Source: Phoronis australis
Taxonomy: Eukaryota > Phoronida > Phoronidae
Assembly (NCBI GenBank): GCA_002633005.1
Contig: NMRA01000036.1
Coordinates: 1,391,161 to 1,455,160, forward strand
DNA length: 64,000 nt
Direction: 5' to 3'
Both the position numbers and the translations under genes were made by a program. Of the stretch, positions 42,522 through 53,480 are shown in pieces (position 1 is the first letter of the stretch; the number at the start of each line of letters is the position of its first letter). Under the pieces are notes generated by a model. That model did no database searches. It worked only from the letters and a program-made list of their open reading frames with translations, and had not been told where the DNA came from.

Positions 42522-43554
42522 AGTGTATGTGGTATACTTGGCGGACCGCCCTGGTGAGTCAGACAAGTTCTCCTTCTCCATGAATTCCGCCACCAACTCG
42601 AGATGTTGTGACATGTATGCGTCATTGACAACTGGTATTAAATAGGAATTCTGAATGTTGTTGAATGTTGTTTTCGAAAAAAAACTTGACTTTTCCAAAG
42701 TCCATCATTGTCTTCACCGACTGAAACGTGTTTCCAGTGAAGAGCACACCACTGGACATGGTTAAGTGGACCTCCGGCATACCACGGACAGAGGAACAAC
42801 TGTCCCACTTGCCAGAGTGTCCCGTGACACACTCCCACTGGATGGTGACCTGAGCACCCAAACTGCTTACATTGTGTCGTGTGACTCCCTCGCCACACAC
42901 CTGGCACCTTCTAAATAGCTCCAACACTTTAGACAAGTCCACAATAAACTTATCAAAGTTTGGCTCACCGATCTGTTCACTGGACGACGAACTGTCCTCT
43001 TCACTGGGTGTCGAACTGGGCCTGTAATCACTCCCACTACTCAATATCGCTGCAGGGCTGCTTAGAGGCTCTGGGCTGGAGAAAACAGCACAGGGCGAAT
43101 CACTACTGGTTCCAGGAATTGCACGCTCTGGGGTACGTTCGGAGGCACGGGTGACAGTAGATGAAGTGCCTCCACTGGCTCCAGTCACTGTACTGGCCAC
43201 AGCTCGCGAGGCTTCTCGCTTCAAAAACGCACTTCTCGGGGGTGGCGACGGGGCACTGCCGGGAATCTACACAGACGGAATGGCATCCTTCTTCAGGCGT
43301 TGTTTCGCAGGGACCTTCATCAGTTCAGCATACAAATCCCTTTCGTAACCGGAGGGCAGAAAGTGCTTATTGCCACACACACGGTAATTCTCCACTGCTT
43401 TGTACGTTGCGTGGACGGGTAACGCTGCGTTCTTCACACGAACGAGCCAAGTACGGCGAAGTGTGTCATCCATCGGAAAGCGATGCAAACGTACTCCCAA
43501 AGCGCGCGTGAGCCGATAATTAGTACATTCCGGTACGCAGCAACAGTGTGGCAT
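42456..43554 (-). pseudogene. THAP-domain Kolobok transposase, broken
   Basis: It starts at ATG 43552-43554. A THAP zinc finger covers residues 1-95: MPHCCCVPECTN gives C-x4-C, then LHRFPMDDTLRRTW, and VCGNKHFLPSGYE supplies Cys and His with one extra residue (C-x3-H instead of C-x2-H). KKDAIPSV is the AVPTIF-like end. A TAG at 43267-43269 breaks the frame. The same frame continues with a Ser-rich linker and CQVCGEGVTRHN, then GVLFTGNTFQSVKTMM, as in Kolobok proteins. A frameshift in an A8 run near 42678-42685 leads to YLIPVVNDAYMSQH and DSPGRSAKYTTYTLMEEET, whose DSPG holds the first catalytic Asp. Reading stops near 42456-42490, where the deletion joins the ballast ORF; the remaining catalytic residues are gone. 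Confidence 0.82.
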
Positions 43555-43823
43555 GTTGACTGACTAGTAAATGAAAGCAAACGACGACGGAACTTAACAC
43601 AACCGAGGTAGAACAATGACTGACTCTGCAGCTCTCACAGTCAGACTATATGAAAAGAAATTGGCGCGAAATGCTTGCCTCCTAAAACGTCACTTCCGCA
43701 GTAGCGGACGAGTAATTAATAAAATTACGAAAAGCTGTAATTAAGTGGAAAATATGTCTAGGATAACCGAAAAACCTTATTTTAGCTCAAAATGACATGG
43801 AAAAAGGTTGCCTTCGCCTTTAA

Positions 43824-44699
43824 GAGGACATCGTACCCGGTTCTGGACTATTAACAACGACTTTTCCGTCCAACTCTTTAAACTAAAATCGTGCTGTCTG
43901 TAACCTTTGTCAACCCACTGACGTTTGGAGTAAATTTCAGTGCCAAAAATATACTTCAGTTGCCACCTGATATAATACTAGGGTTTCACAGAATCTCAAG
44001 GCCGGCTACAATCTTTCCTTGAAGTGGAACTTGCACGCTGACTCCTTATCTCTGTAATTGCTTAATCAAATTTGTTTGAAACACAACATATATACGATGT
44101 AAATATGGTTTAAGACTGCCAAATATTCTTAGGAACGAGTTTTGTGTCGAAATTGATCCGACGTAAATCAGTATTCAGTAAGTATGGTGACGTGATGTTG
44201 GGAATAGCACTGCATAATGGGAGCTATGTGTGCCCCCAAGGTACGCCATTAGTGCAAAGGTTACCTATTTGTAGATTTGTTCACATTTACAAGTTGTCAA
44301 TTAATACAAATGCATTTTGGTTAGCGTAGTTGATGTTCAAACAGCACTGTTGTTTAGTTCCTGCTATACATTAACTCAGTTAGGTGCATACGAATACATC
44401 TTTAAAGATAAGTTCTGCTAATGTGCATTGCCTAAGGTTCACAGCGTTTCACAACGAAAGAGAAAGTCCCCTTCGACCCGATCTTTTAAAGTCCTAGAAG
44501 CACACGTTTTTAACCCTTATTAAATGGTTAGAATAAATTATAAGGAGCCACGCAGTACTTATCCCATAACCAATACACAATCCGTAGTCGAAGAAAGTTT
44601 ACATAAACGCGTCATTCACGATTCAGACCAGAAGAACACACCGCCAATTTGAATCGTATTGCAGCAAACCTTGGCGAAATTCAGCCAGTTTAAAAAGGG
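43824..44699. other. No gene recognised
   Basis: Sequence right of the Kolobok insertion, without a domain or repeat that I can support. Confidence 0.4.
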
Positions 44700-45910
44700 G
44701 GCACAGCAGTAGTCAGATCTGTCCGAAAGTCGTCGTCATCCGTAGCCAACATCATATAAATACACTTGCTAAATTAAGTAAAGATCCTGCGAACGGTTTA
44801 GGAGATGTAGCCATAGGCGCAACAAAAACAAAACTGCCACTAGGAGGCGCCACAGTAGTAGAAATCGTCGGAAAATCATCGTCAATCGTCCTCTAAGTAA
44901 GCACATACATGCCAATTTTCACAATCATCCTTTGAGCGGTTTGGTTGATAGAGGGGTGGACGCAAAAATCAGACTCGAAAACAGTAAACATGGCCATTCA
45001 GTGGCGCAAGCTACGTCGAATCCGGCCATCCGAAATCAGGACAGCGTCATCTCACTAATAGGTTCCTACACTGATACTAAATTTCATGAAAATCCGTTAA
45101 GGACTTTTGAAGATCCAAGGTAAACGTAAAAAAAATAAAATTGCCACTAGGGGGCACACCGATAGTCGGATCCGTCCAAAAGTCGTCGTCGTCAGTTGTT
45201 AACATCATATACTGAAATACACTTGCTAAATTCCATGAAGATCCTGCTAACAGTTTAGGAGATAGAGCCATAGAAAAAAAAACAAAAACTGCCACTAGGA
45301 GGCGCCACAGTAGTAGAAAATCTTCGTCAACCGTCCTCTTTATGGTAAGCACATACATGCCAGTTTTCACAATCATCCTTTGGGCGGTTTGGTTGATAGA
45401 GGGGTGGACGCAAAAAAAACAGACTCGAAAACAGTAAAAATGGCCACTAGGTGGCGCAAACTACGTCGAATCCATCTAAAAACTGGAGGATATCATTAAC
45501 TTACTAATAGGTGGCTATATACCAAATTTCATGAAAATCCGTTCGGGACTTTTGAAGATACAAAGGTAAGTGTAAAAACTAAAATTGCCACTACGGGGGC
45601 ACACTGGTAGTGGGATCCCTCCGAAAGTTCGCTCATGCCGTCCCATTCATGAATGAAACATATGTGCCAAATTTCATGAACGTATGTCAAAGGGATTTGG
45701 AGATAGAGCAGCGGACGACGGAGGCGCCGGACGGACGCCAGACGGACACCGCCCGGACGGACGGACATGACGGCATAATGCGAACACATATAAATATGTG
45801 AGCGCATAATAAGCATTTTGAAAATATCCCACCACGATGTATGTATGTCGACCTTTTGGTGCTCTCGTGGAATTGCAGAACTGCCAAATAAAATTTATAC
45901 TTATACTTTT
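44700..45910 (+). repeat. Dispersed repeat family A, about 2.5 tandem copies
   Basis: Phrases recur in order with a period near 440-480 bp: GCCACTAGGAGGCGCCACAG, CACAATCATCCTTTG, GGTTTGGTTGATAGAGGGG, GCCACTAGGTGGCGCAAACT, CAAATTTCATGAAAATCCG and GACTTTTGAAGATA. Copies start near 44720 and 45165, with a partial one from 45585. The array ends in a GGACGGACGG-rich tract (45720-45770) and an A/T-rich tail with GTCGACCTTTTGGTGCTCTC at 45847. The same family recurs at 52.2, 60.95 and 63.2 kb. No protein is encoded. Confidence 0.85.
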
Positions 45911-46556
45911 GCTGCATTCGTCATGTGACAGGTGAGATAAATCCAGTGGCCCGTTTTGTACAGTTGAAACTGGGTGTGACTGTCACTCAGGTGCTCCTAC
46001 AAGCCAGTTTGCGGGACTGTGGGCATTGAAATTTTGTTTATAGATAGACCTTGGGAGTGTGAATAAAATTTAAGAAATCTCGCGAATGGGTTTTTTCATG
46101 TTTTGTTCTAAACAATGCCCCAATATTGCATATTCAGCATTTTTAAACGAAAGTTTTTTGTGACTTCATTACATTTTCAAAGGTTTCAAGAAGAAATAAT
46201 TAATGAGAATCAAGATTTTAGAGGCCATTAGGCTGCCTGACATATCCATACACTATTTCACCCATTAAGTTTTCGTAGCTGACCGTTGGTTAGAGGTTAC
46301 GCAGGCACAGGTGATGACATATTTGCCTCGAGCCAATGTCTAACATTGTCCATGCTCTTCGAGACAATTTTGGGTGACATAAATAGTAATTCATGTCAAA
46401 CAATGTTACATTGGTCAAATGGTTTGCAGTCTTTCCCGTCGGTTATTCATGCATCTTCAAAATGGCGCCTTCCAAGATCATGTTCTGCAATGTCACGAAC
46501 GTAAAATCACCCGTCACGAAATTGTGTAAAACACATCAATTCACGACGAGGAGCAA
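45911..46556. other. No gene recognised
   Basis: Unassigned sequence up to a single N at 46557. Confidence 0.4.
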
Positions 46557-46566
46557 NGTATTTGGG

Positions 46567-46760
46567 CGTGTCTGGCGGGGGTAACCCACCACTAGATTTG
46601 TCTGGCAGTGTTCATTCGTGATACCTGGGCTTACGGTGAATATTTTGCGACTGGTTTCAAGCGGTTACCTCTTGGATTGATCTAGCTCAATTTTTGTACC
46701 CTGTATATGTTCGTCTGGCGGGTACTCCCCACCGCTGAAATTGTCTGGCAGTGACCAATT
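46567..46760 (+). repeat. Two-copy direct repeat (GTCTGGCGGG ... TTGTCTGGCAGTG)
   Basis: GTCTGGCGGGGGTAACCCACC with a following TTGTCTGGCAGTG at 46569-46611 recurs as GTCTGGCGGGTACTCCCCACC and TTGTCTGGCAGTG at 46713-46753. The copies are about 143 bp apart, with weaker similarity in the spacer. Confidence 0.55.
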
Positions 46761-47021
46761 TTGATACAATGGATGACGTAGCAGGTATTGAAGGCAGTTT
46801 TAAGTGGTTACCAGAAAAGTTGATCTAGGTCAATTTTTTAGTGTAATTCTTTTGGCTCCCCTGACCACACCCACCAGAGCGAACCTGCCAGACGGCCATT
46901 TCCAAGCATCAGGATACCCATAGAGCACTGTGGCACCAAAGAAAATTGGTTACCTTTTCATGCCCAAAAAAGCTCTGAGATCCCGGTCTATAACTCCATA
47001 CGTTCCGTTGTCAGAGCTTGT

Positions 47022-47210
47022 TCACGGCGCCTCTTCATCACTGTATTCCTGTTCGAATTGATAGCCTGTGAAACTTAACGTTCCACCTGCTAAGTCTTCG
47101 TCGGGTTCGACTGATAAGCTCTCGTCTAAGTCACGCGGGATTGCCGTTGCCATGTTGATGTTTGTTACTGAGCGTTCTGTTTCAAAATGAATTATTCTCA
47201 CCCTAACCAA
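47022..47210 (-). CDS. Ballast-type protein N-terminus, truncated or first exon
   Basis: The frame starts at ATG 47208-47210, or at the better-placed in-frame ATG 47151-47153 (ATGGCAACGG). It encodes an acidic leader (DLDESLSVEPDEDLAG) and then FTGYQFEQEYSDEEAP before TGA. GYxFExEYxxEE is the start of the ballast domain also seen in the Kolobok ORF at 42210. The cysteine cluster that should follow is not found downstream on this strand. The frame ends at the stop, or is spliced at a weak GTGAAC donor at the same place. Origin from a host gene or from another transposon cannot be decided. Confidence 0.4.
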   Translation of the reverse strand: MVRVRIIHFETERSVTNINMATAIPRDLDESLSVEPDEDLAGGTLSFTGYQFEQEYSDEEAP

Positions 47211-47219
47211 TGCTTATAT

Positions 47220-48780
47220 AAAACTTAAAGTCTGCCTCATTAGATGCAATTTGTAATGCCTTTAAAGTGTTCGTGAATGCAAATGATTTGGGAAGCCAGC
47301 AGTGAATAAATCACTGCCTTACCGGATTTAGGTGCAATGAACTTTGACGGGACACCGAGGCCGTGTTAGCTCATGCTAATTTAAATGTTTGCTAGCAAAA
47401 ACTGTTGTGAAACAACTCAGTCGATTTCCATCCCACGGCCAGGTGTTTAGGACTCTTTATTTACATTTACATTATCAAAATAATGATTGTCAATGTACCG
47501 GAGCGTCTGCTCTGACAGTGCTGTGGCCAAAGCTCCCCTCTCGGAATTCGCGGCCCCCCACGAGTAAGTAGATTTGCAGTTTCGTGGGTAATTCACCAAC
47601 ATAATCACGTGCACATTAGTATTTTCTTGACTGGAAATTTAGTTTCCAACTTTTGCTGGTTAATGTTCGTGATGTCTGATCAGTTTCCGAGCCACTGGCC
47701 GGCGGGATAACGAGTCAATACGGCCGGCCGGCCGCCGCGCTGCGACGGGCCTGATCGGGCTCCGTGCCACTCGCCAGGATAACAAGCGTTTTTTGTGTTT
47801 AGAACTCAAAAACTCACAAGTCTAAACAACACAGATCTAAGTTCTCCTGCCTGTATCTCACGGAAAATACTTCGAATTTATCTCCAAACAGACCCAAACT
47901 CCTGCTACGGACCTCATTGGCCTGCAGAACTTTGTAGGCTACAGTGTGTCCAAATACCAATAAATCCGTAACAGCGAAATAAAACAACACGTATTTATAA
48001 GAGCAGGGTGCATTTTTAAGGGTTTCACATCGAATTTTGATGATTAAACGATAAATTCAAGCGATAAGCTGACACCAGTAACCCGTGTTGTGAACTGCTG
48101 AACAGACTGCGTCATTGGATAATTTCAACACCCGTCTGCCGTCAGGTAACGCAACCGTATTTGGCGATATGGAGTAGAACTACTCGATCTAAATTGATAC
48201 GAATTAGGTTGTTTTTTATGGGGCATGCTCCTTTAATGTGAATGCCCATTGAATTGCCTCTGCTAAAAATAGAGGTGACATTGTTTTGAAATCATTTTTT
48301 TTGAAAGTCAACTTTTCTTCAAGATATGATTATGCATCACGTATTTTTCTGAATTGTAGCACGCATAAATTGTGCTTTTGATTCATGTTTTGTAATTAGC
48401 TAGTGTCTGCTTTTGGATATATCAAATCAACAATATGACTGTGAAAAATATAACTTGATTTACAAAAGTAGGTTATGTTTTGAATGTGAAGCCTACGCGC
48501 ATCCTTCAACCTCATAGCTTCATACTGATATTATCATGGTTGTCAAATTCTAGTTTACCTGGAACTGTTAAGGTACTCAGTCGCCATGGTAACAATTATG
48601 CATGTTCACTTTCATACTGAACATGATTTTGATTCAGCCTGCATTACTGAAACTATTGTGGAAAAAGGCTGTTAAGATGGTTTTTATTAACATATAAATT
48701 TGTACTGAGATCACTTTGCTAGACATAAGCCTTAGCAACAATGAGTTTGAAACCCCTGCGTCCAATGCTTTTAAGAGATA
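47220..48780. other. No gene recognised; GC-rich patch at 47690-47765
   Basis: The patch contains CGGCCGGCCGGCCG and a direct repeat GCCACTGGCCGGCGGGATAAC / GCCACTCGCCAGGATAAC. The rest is AT-rich without recognised features. Confidence 0.4.
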
Positions 48781-48787
48781 TCATTTT

Positions 48788-48945
48788 TCATCTCTTATGG
48801 GAGTGTGACAACAAGTGACAATCCAGTTTTGGGTGGAATCGGATAAACAATTAACATCTTATAAAAATGACAACAAGTGACAAATTCAGTTTTGGGTGGA
48901 GTCCGTTAAACGATTAGCATCCTGTAAAAATGACAAAGCTCCAAA
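48788..48945 (+). repeat. Two-copy direct repeat of ~68 bp
   Basis: TGACAACAAGTGACAA, CAGTTTTGGGTGGA and a TTATAAAAATGACA-type ending occur twice in tandem (about 48807-48870 and 48868-48938), with about 85% agreement. Confidence 0.7.
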
Positions 48946-48949
48946 TCTC

Positions 48950-50517
48950 AGATTACAAGAGCTGAGCATCAGTTAGCAGCCGACAGGTTAGACATATGAA
49001 CGATTTCCAAAATGCTACAACTGCCCCTGGTGGGGCACCACAAGATACAATCATTCGAAAACATGCATGTAAATAATATTAGGTTTTGGAGGAAAACAAA
49101 AATGAAAAATGACGCTAGAGTGCAGCAAGTAAACAACATTTCGATATTAATCAAAAGTCATCCTGAGGTACAACAGTAGACAGAAAACAATCGTAACAAA
49201 ATGCTAGATTAATATCGAAACACCTTTTTCAAATGTGCATATGCAATCGTTTTCTCGATGGAAACGTTTTGGCAAAATTTCTTGAAATTTCACCAGAAGA
49301 AATCTAGTCATTGAAACTTCCACCATGGAGCCATCAGTAGTGGAATTATTTGAAAATTGATACCAACTGATTTGAGCACCATAGAAACATATTTAATTTT
49401 TCAAAAATTGATGAAGCGCCTTGAAGAGGTTTACGAGATACAACTACATACTGCTCACTGTATGGACAGTAAAATACATGATGGAAAGTTCTATCTATTG
49501 GCTGTTGCTTAAAAAGACAAAAGGCCCATTTTTATTTTCTTTCTCAGACAGCAAATTGATGGAAAATATTATTGGAAATCACCAGCACCTGCAAACTGCT
49601 ACCCGGAGCACCTAAAAATTGGCTGAAAATCAAAGACACGAAATTGGGCAAAATTTATAGCATTTGAACACTCCACTGAAGGTTCACGGAAACTCCTTTA
49701 AAATGCGAAGACTGTTTTCTGATAGAGTGGTTCAGTGTCTACATAAAAAACATAAAGTCTTTTTCTTTCTTGTTCTTTTAAGTCGTTTTAAAGCAACTTC
49801 ACTAACTGAGCCTTTTTGAACCAAAATGGGCTATTTTGGCCCAAAATATTAATGATGCTGTGACAACTTCAGAAATAATGGCCCAAAAAACTTCAAATTA
49901 GCATTTTGAACGTATCACCCAAGGATATACGAACAAGCAATTTTTTTCAAGAACTGAGTCGGTGACCCTAGAGTCGACCTTTTGGTGTTCTCATGGAATG
50001 AAAGTCAAATCCATAACCTATTCATGAGTAGACTACCAGAAAAGGCCAGTCAAAAGACAAAAAACAACTTTTCAACAAGCAGTCCCCAGGAACACAGAAA
50101 TGTATAGTATAAAATTGGACTGAACACATTTGAACTGCAGCCAATGCAACCGTCTTTATCGTATGTTGATGCCCTTTTTCTTGGAGACAATAGAAAAAAA
50201 TCTATTAACAGAGCTTGTGAACTTAGGCTAAACTCTTCCATTGTTAGGTCATTCCAACAGTAAAACCCTGATACTATCCAGCACCTTGCATTGTTATATG
50301 CAGAAGGCTATGACTTTAAGAGAAGAACTGCTATCTGTGTAAAATACTCTGAGTATACATTTGAGTTTATGTATTTTTATGTAGTTATGTATGTGTAGGC
50401 AATGTCTACAATGTACAACAACTGACATTGATTGGTTAACATGCTTGTAACGCCAGATGACTGCATAAAATTATCAATAATCCGAATTTAAAACATACTC
50501 AAAGAAAACTGATGAAC
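48950..50517. other. 3' flank of the ABHD-like exon; no other gene recognised
   Basis: It includes GTCGACCTTTTGGTGTTCTC at 49974, a copy of the phrase at 45847 that ends repeat family A. Otherwise no domain or repeat is recognised. No AATAAA signal on the minus strand was found near the ABHD-like stop. Confidence 0.4.
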
Positions 50518-50729
50518 TTAATAAAAGGAAATGCCAACTCTTTTCTTAGGTGCTCTATCCACAAGTTCTTCCCCATGGTGGAACACTGCATTCACATACT
50601 GATTAAATAGCCTGAACATAAGGGTATTTCTTCGAGGCCAAATGCCATCCAGGAATCCAATATGCCCACCGTGGGAAGTGGCCACAATGGCGACGTGGTC
50701 TGATTCAGTGACATCGTCTAGAGGGAGAG
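50518..50729 (-). CDS. ABHD1/ABHD3-type alpha/beta hydrolase, last coding exon
   Basis: Minus-strand exon with an acceptor TTCTTTTCCACTAG (plus 50730-50743) and a stop TAA at 50518-50520. After one base borrowed from the previous exon it reads LPLDDVTESDHVAIVATSHG, then GHIGFLDGIWPRRNTLM and a 38-residue tail ending VGISFY. TSxGGHIGFLEGIWPR is the C-terminal block of ABHD1/ABHD3 hydrolases, membrane-anchored enzymes that act on medium-chain or oxidised phosphatidylcholines. The His of GGHIGF is the catalytic-triad His. The Ser (GxSxGG) and Asp exons should lie to the right on this strand, but I could not find them up to 64 kb. They may be beyond the window, or this may be a lone exon copy. 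The exon itself is intact. Confidence 0.82.
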
Positions 50730-50743
50730 CTAGTGGAAAAGAA

Positions 50744-52240
50744 CAGAAATAAGTATTATATAATTATGCAGTATGCATTTGACAGAGCCAATGTTACTGA
50801 GGTTCATATACAGTTTTAGACTTAGTTTAAAACAGGAACATTATCTATTATGTGCCTTGAGTTATAAGTGTCCCAATGAGAATCACCATGTTCTTCTAAA
50901 TCAAACAATCTCAGTATTTCTAAGGAAACAAAGGCTGAACCAAGGTTTCACCAAAACAGCTTTGAGTGAGTGAATGTTGTTTTGGAGAATCTCAACAATG
51001 ACAGTGATTTGTTTTCACGCATCGGTGACACTACAGAGGCTCCTTAAAAGATTGTCGGCTTTGTCACATTTCGTGGGTTATACATCAGAGTGCGAGACAA
51101 CACCCAGTCAAGATCTGGAACTCCCAATATCTCGGTGAGCACGTTAGTCACGTCATCCGAGTTTCAGACACCCAGACTGAAGTGATGAAAATCGAACAGC
51201 TGAAAAGTAGAGCCCTGCATGCAAATAACTGTCTCATGGGATGGAAAGGTCTCGGGATATAAAGTGTGAAACGGTTCTTAAACGAGTATCTTTCTGCGCG
51301 ATGAAATGTGCTTAATCAATGCGTAGTTTTGTTTAATCAACGGTCGGAATTAGCTATTCAACGCAATGAATTAGTTCTTAAACAATCATTGTTCTTCTCT
51401 TATTCAATGTGCACTTTTGCTTAAACAGCACGTAATCATTAAAATATCAGCAACATTCGAATGATACTTAGACATTAGGTACAAGACACTGATACTCAAT
51501 TTTGTTTTCCCGTATTGGTCAAGCTTGGAATGACTTAGATCTCAAACAAGCAAGAATAATCAAAGCTGTATTTTGTCTTGTTTAGCAGGCTAAAATGAAA
51601 ATCACAAGCATTTTGCTCTCATGAAAACGATCTCATAATATTTATTCCTTATCATGATCAAATTTGTCTAAATTTACCGAACTCAAATAACATATACATG
51701 TATTAGGTGGGCAAATAAGGCATGAATATTTTTTTGAATGATCATTTGAATAGCAAGTTTCCCGTTAAGCACGCTTTATAAATCACCACACTGCAATATG
51801 TCTTGATAAACTTCATTGACATTTTTTCAGGCTTTCGATAAGGTGGTCACAGTTTGACAGGTAGGCTATATAGCAATGCTGATGTGAGCTTGTGAACACT
51901 GCTGTTTCAGGCTGCACATGGGTACTACTCAAGTAATGGAAAATATCAACAGTAGCAGTAAACATACAAAACAACAAAATTACAACCCTTGGACGGTTTG
52001 GCTACATTAAATAATATGTCTTCAACACTTTTAATTCATGACTGATGTTCAGCCCATTGTAAGAACACTCTGGTATCTCCAGCGGTACACAAGCAAAAGG
52101 CACCACAGGTTACAAAGTTTCGTCTTAAACCCTTCCCACCATGGTCATAAATGCTTGAATTCAGTTATCAATCAATTTGAATGATATCTTAAGTATTTGT
52201 TCTTCAATTTGTGATTTTATGTACACCAAAAATTAAAAAA
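50744..52240. other. No further ABHD exon or other gene recognised
   Basis: Would be intron of the ABHD-like gene if that gene is complete. No domain was seen on either strand. Confidence 0.4.
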
Positions 52241-52244
52241 AGAG

Positions 52245-52840
52245 CAATGCAGAGTGTTGAAACGCACCCACGACTGCACCGCAAACGGTGTGCTTCTAAG
52301 GGTTTTTATTAGTTTTTATTAGTATCATGAAAAGACCATTAGGCGGCACAGAATACATTGAACCCATCCGAAAATGGGAAGGTGTTGACATCTCTCAAAG
52401 ATATTTGCCAAATTTCAAGATAATCCGTCTAAAAAACACCAAAGATACAAAGGCAAACATAAAAAACAAAGTGTCATTAGAAACCACAGCAATAATCGAA
52501 TCCATCTATCTATCTGTTGTAAAGTTAGTAGGAATACAAAAATGCGAAGTTGAAAAAGGGGTTTAGATGATTCACTTGTAGATGTGAAAACGGTCACTAG
52601 GGGGCACCACAGCAGTTGGAACCTTCTGAAAATCCAAGTCAGTCATGCTCTTGTCAGTAGGAACACACCTGGCAATTTTCATAATGAACCTCTGCGCGGT
52701 TTGGCAGATACAGAAACAGACGACAAAAACACTCAAAAATAGTTAAACAGGTCCCTTAAGTTGGTGCAGAATACGTCGAATCCATCACAAAATGGAAAGA
52801 TGCTGTCGTCTTTCACACGAAGAACAATGCTACTAAAACA
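52245..52840 (+). repeat. Dispersed repeat family A, partial copy
   Basis: It begins GAGCAATGCAGAGTGTTGAA, ACGCACCCACGACTGCACCG, a start shared with 60955. It then has TTAGGCGGCACAGAATAC, CAAATTTCAAGATAATCCG, GGGGGCACCACAGCAG and GCGGTTTGGCAGATA phrases in the family order. Confidence 0.75.
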
Positions 52841-53326
52841 CAGTATGGAACTGTCAATCACTATTTTGATTTGACTGAGTTGTTGTTGGCCAAGTACTGT
52901 GATATTAGAATGAATCATGTTGCACACTGCATCATTCAACACTCCTCTCAGTGGTAATGTGAGTCAGAAGCTGATAGAAGCTCATTTTGCAAAGGCTGGT
53001 GAATTCATGATCAAGAAAATACGGTAATCTACATTGAGATTTTTTAAAAACTGATGTGGTTATAAGGTAGTGTTTAGTTGTCCAATAGAAAAGGCCAACT
53101 GAAATGGGTGGGTATCCTTTTCCCAACATAGTGTAAAGTTGGCTGAAATTATTTTCCGGCTGAAATTATTTTCCAGCTGAAATTGGGTCTCGATCTTTTT
53201 TTTTAAAAGGTAAAGAGTTCATTTTCAAAACAGCCCGGGGTCTAATTTTTGTGCTGTAAATTTTTTATTACAATCTCTTCTTTAAATAAATGAAAGTTTA
53301 TTATAACTAAAAATGCATGTAAAATC
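52841..53326. other. No feature recognised
   Basis: AT-rich; it contains a short direct repeat (GCTGAAATTATTTTCC twice near 53140-53175). Confidence 0.4.
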
Positions 53327-53480
53327 AGTGGCGGATTTTGATGGGGCCAAGAGGGCCATGGTCCCCCTAACATTCTCCCAGATTCCATTGGCAGTTCGGG
53401 GGTGCGAATGTCTGACGGGCAAAATCCTGGCTAATACTCTGCCCTGGCCCCCCTAACTAAAAATCCTGGATCTACCCCCG
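53327..53480. mobile_element. 154 bp MITE-like element
   Basis: The left end CAGTGGCGGATTTTGATGGG and the right end AAAATCCTGGATCTACCCCC are imperfect inverted counterparts (core GGCGGAT/ATCTACC). The next inner blocks GGGCCAAGAGGG and CCCTGGCCCCCC also pair. It is similar in ends and length to the element at 37419. Confidence 0.45.

Larger units (their letters stand above)
41876..43819. mobile_element. Kolobok-type DNA transposon, internally deleted
   Basis: The element is flanked by TTAA on both sides (41872-41875 and 43820-43823), the Kolobok target duplication. It has TIRs of about 157 bp (41876-42032 and 43663-43819) starting AGGCGAAGGCAACC. The TIRs are near-identical apart from a short GGTGGG/GTTTTTC difference and a few single changes. 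Inside are a minus-strand THAP transposase remnant reading in from the right TIR and a plus-strand cysteine-rich ORF reading in from the left. The two converge and are cut into each other near 42485. So the middle, including the rest of the DDE catalytic domain, has been deleted. Confidence 0.9.

Noticed and set aside
42253-42645. 130-codon ORF in another frame of the Kolobok element
   Set aside because: Shadow of the ballast ORF and antisense of the transposase; it has no cysteine motif of its own.
45610-45816. ORFs on both strands through the GGACGGACGG tract
   Set aside because: Generated by the family A repeat tail.
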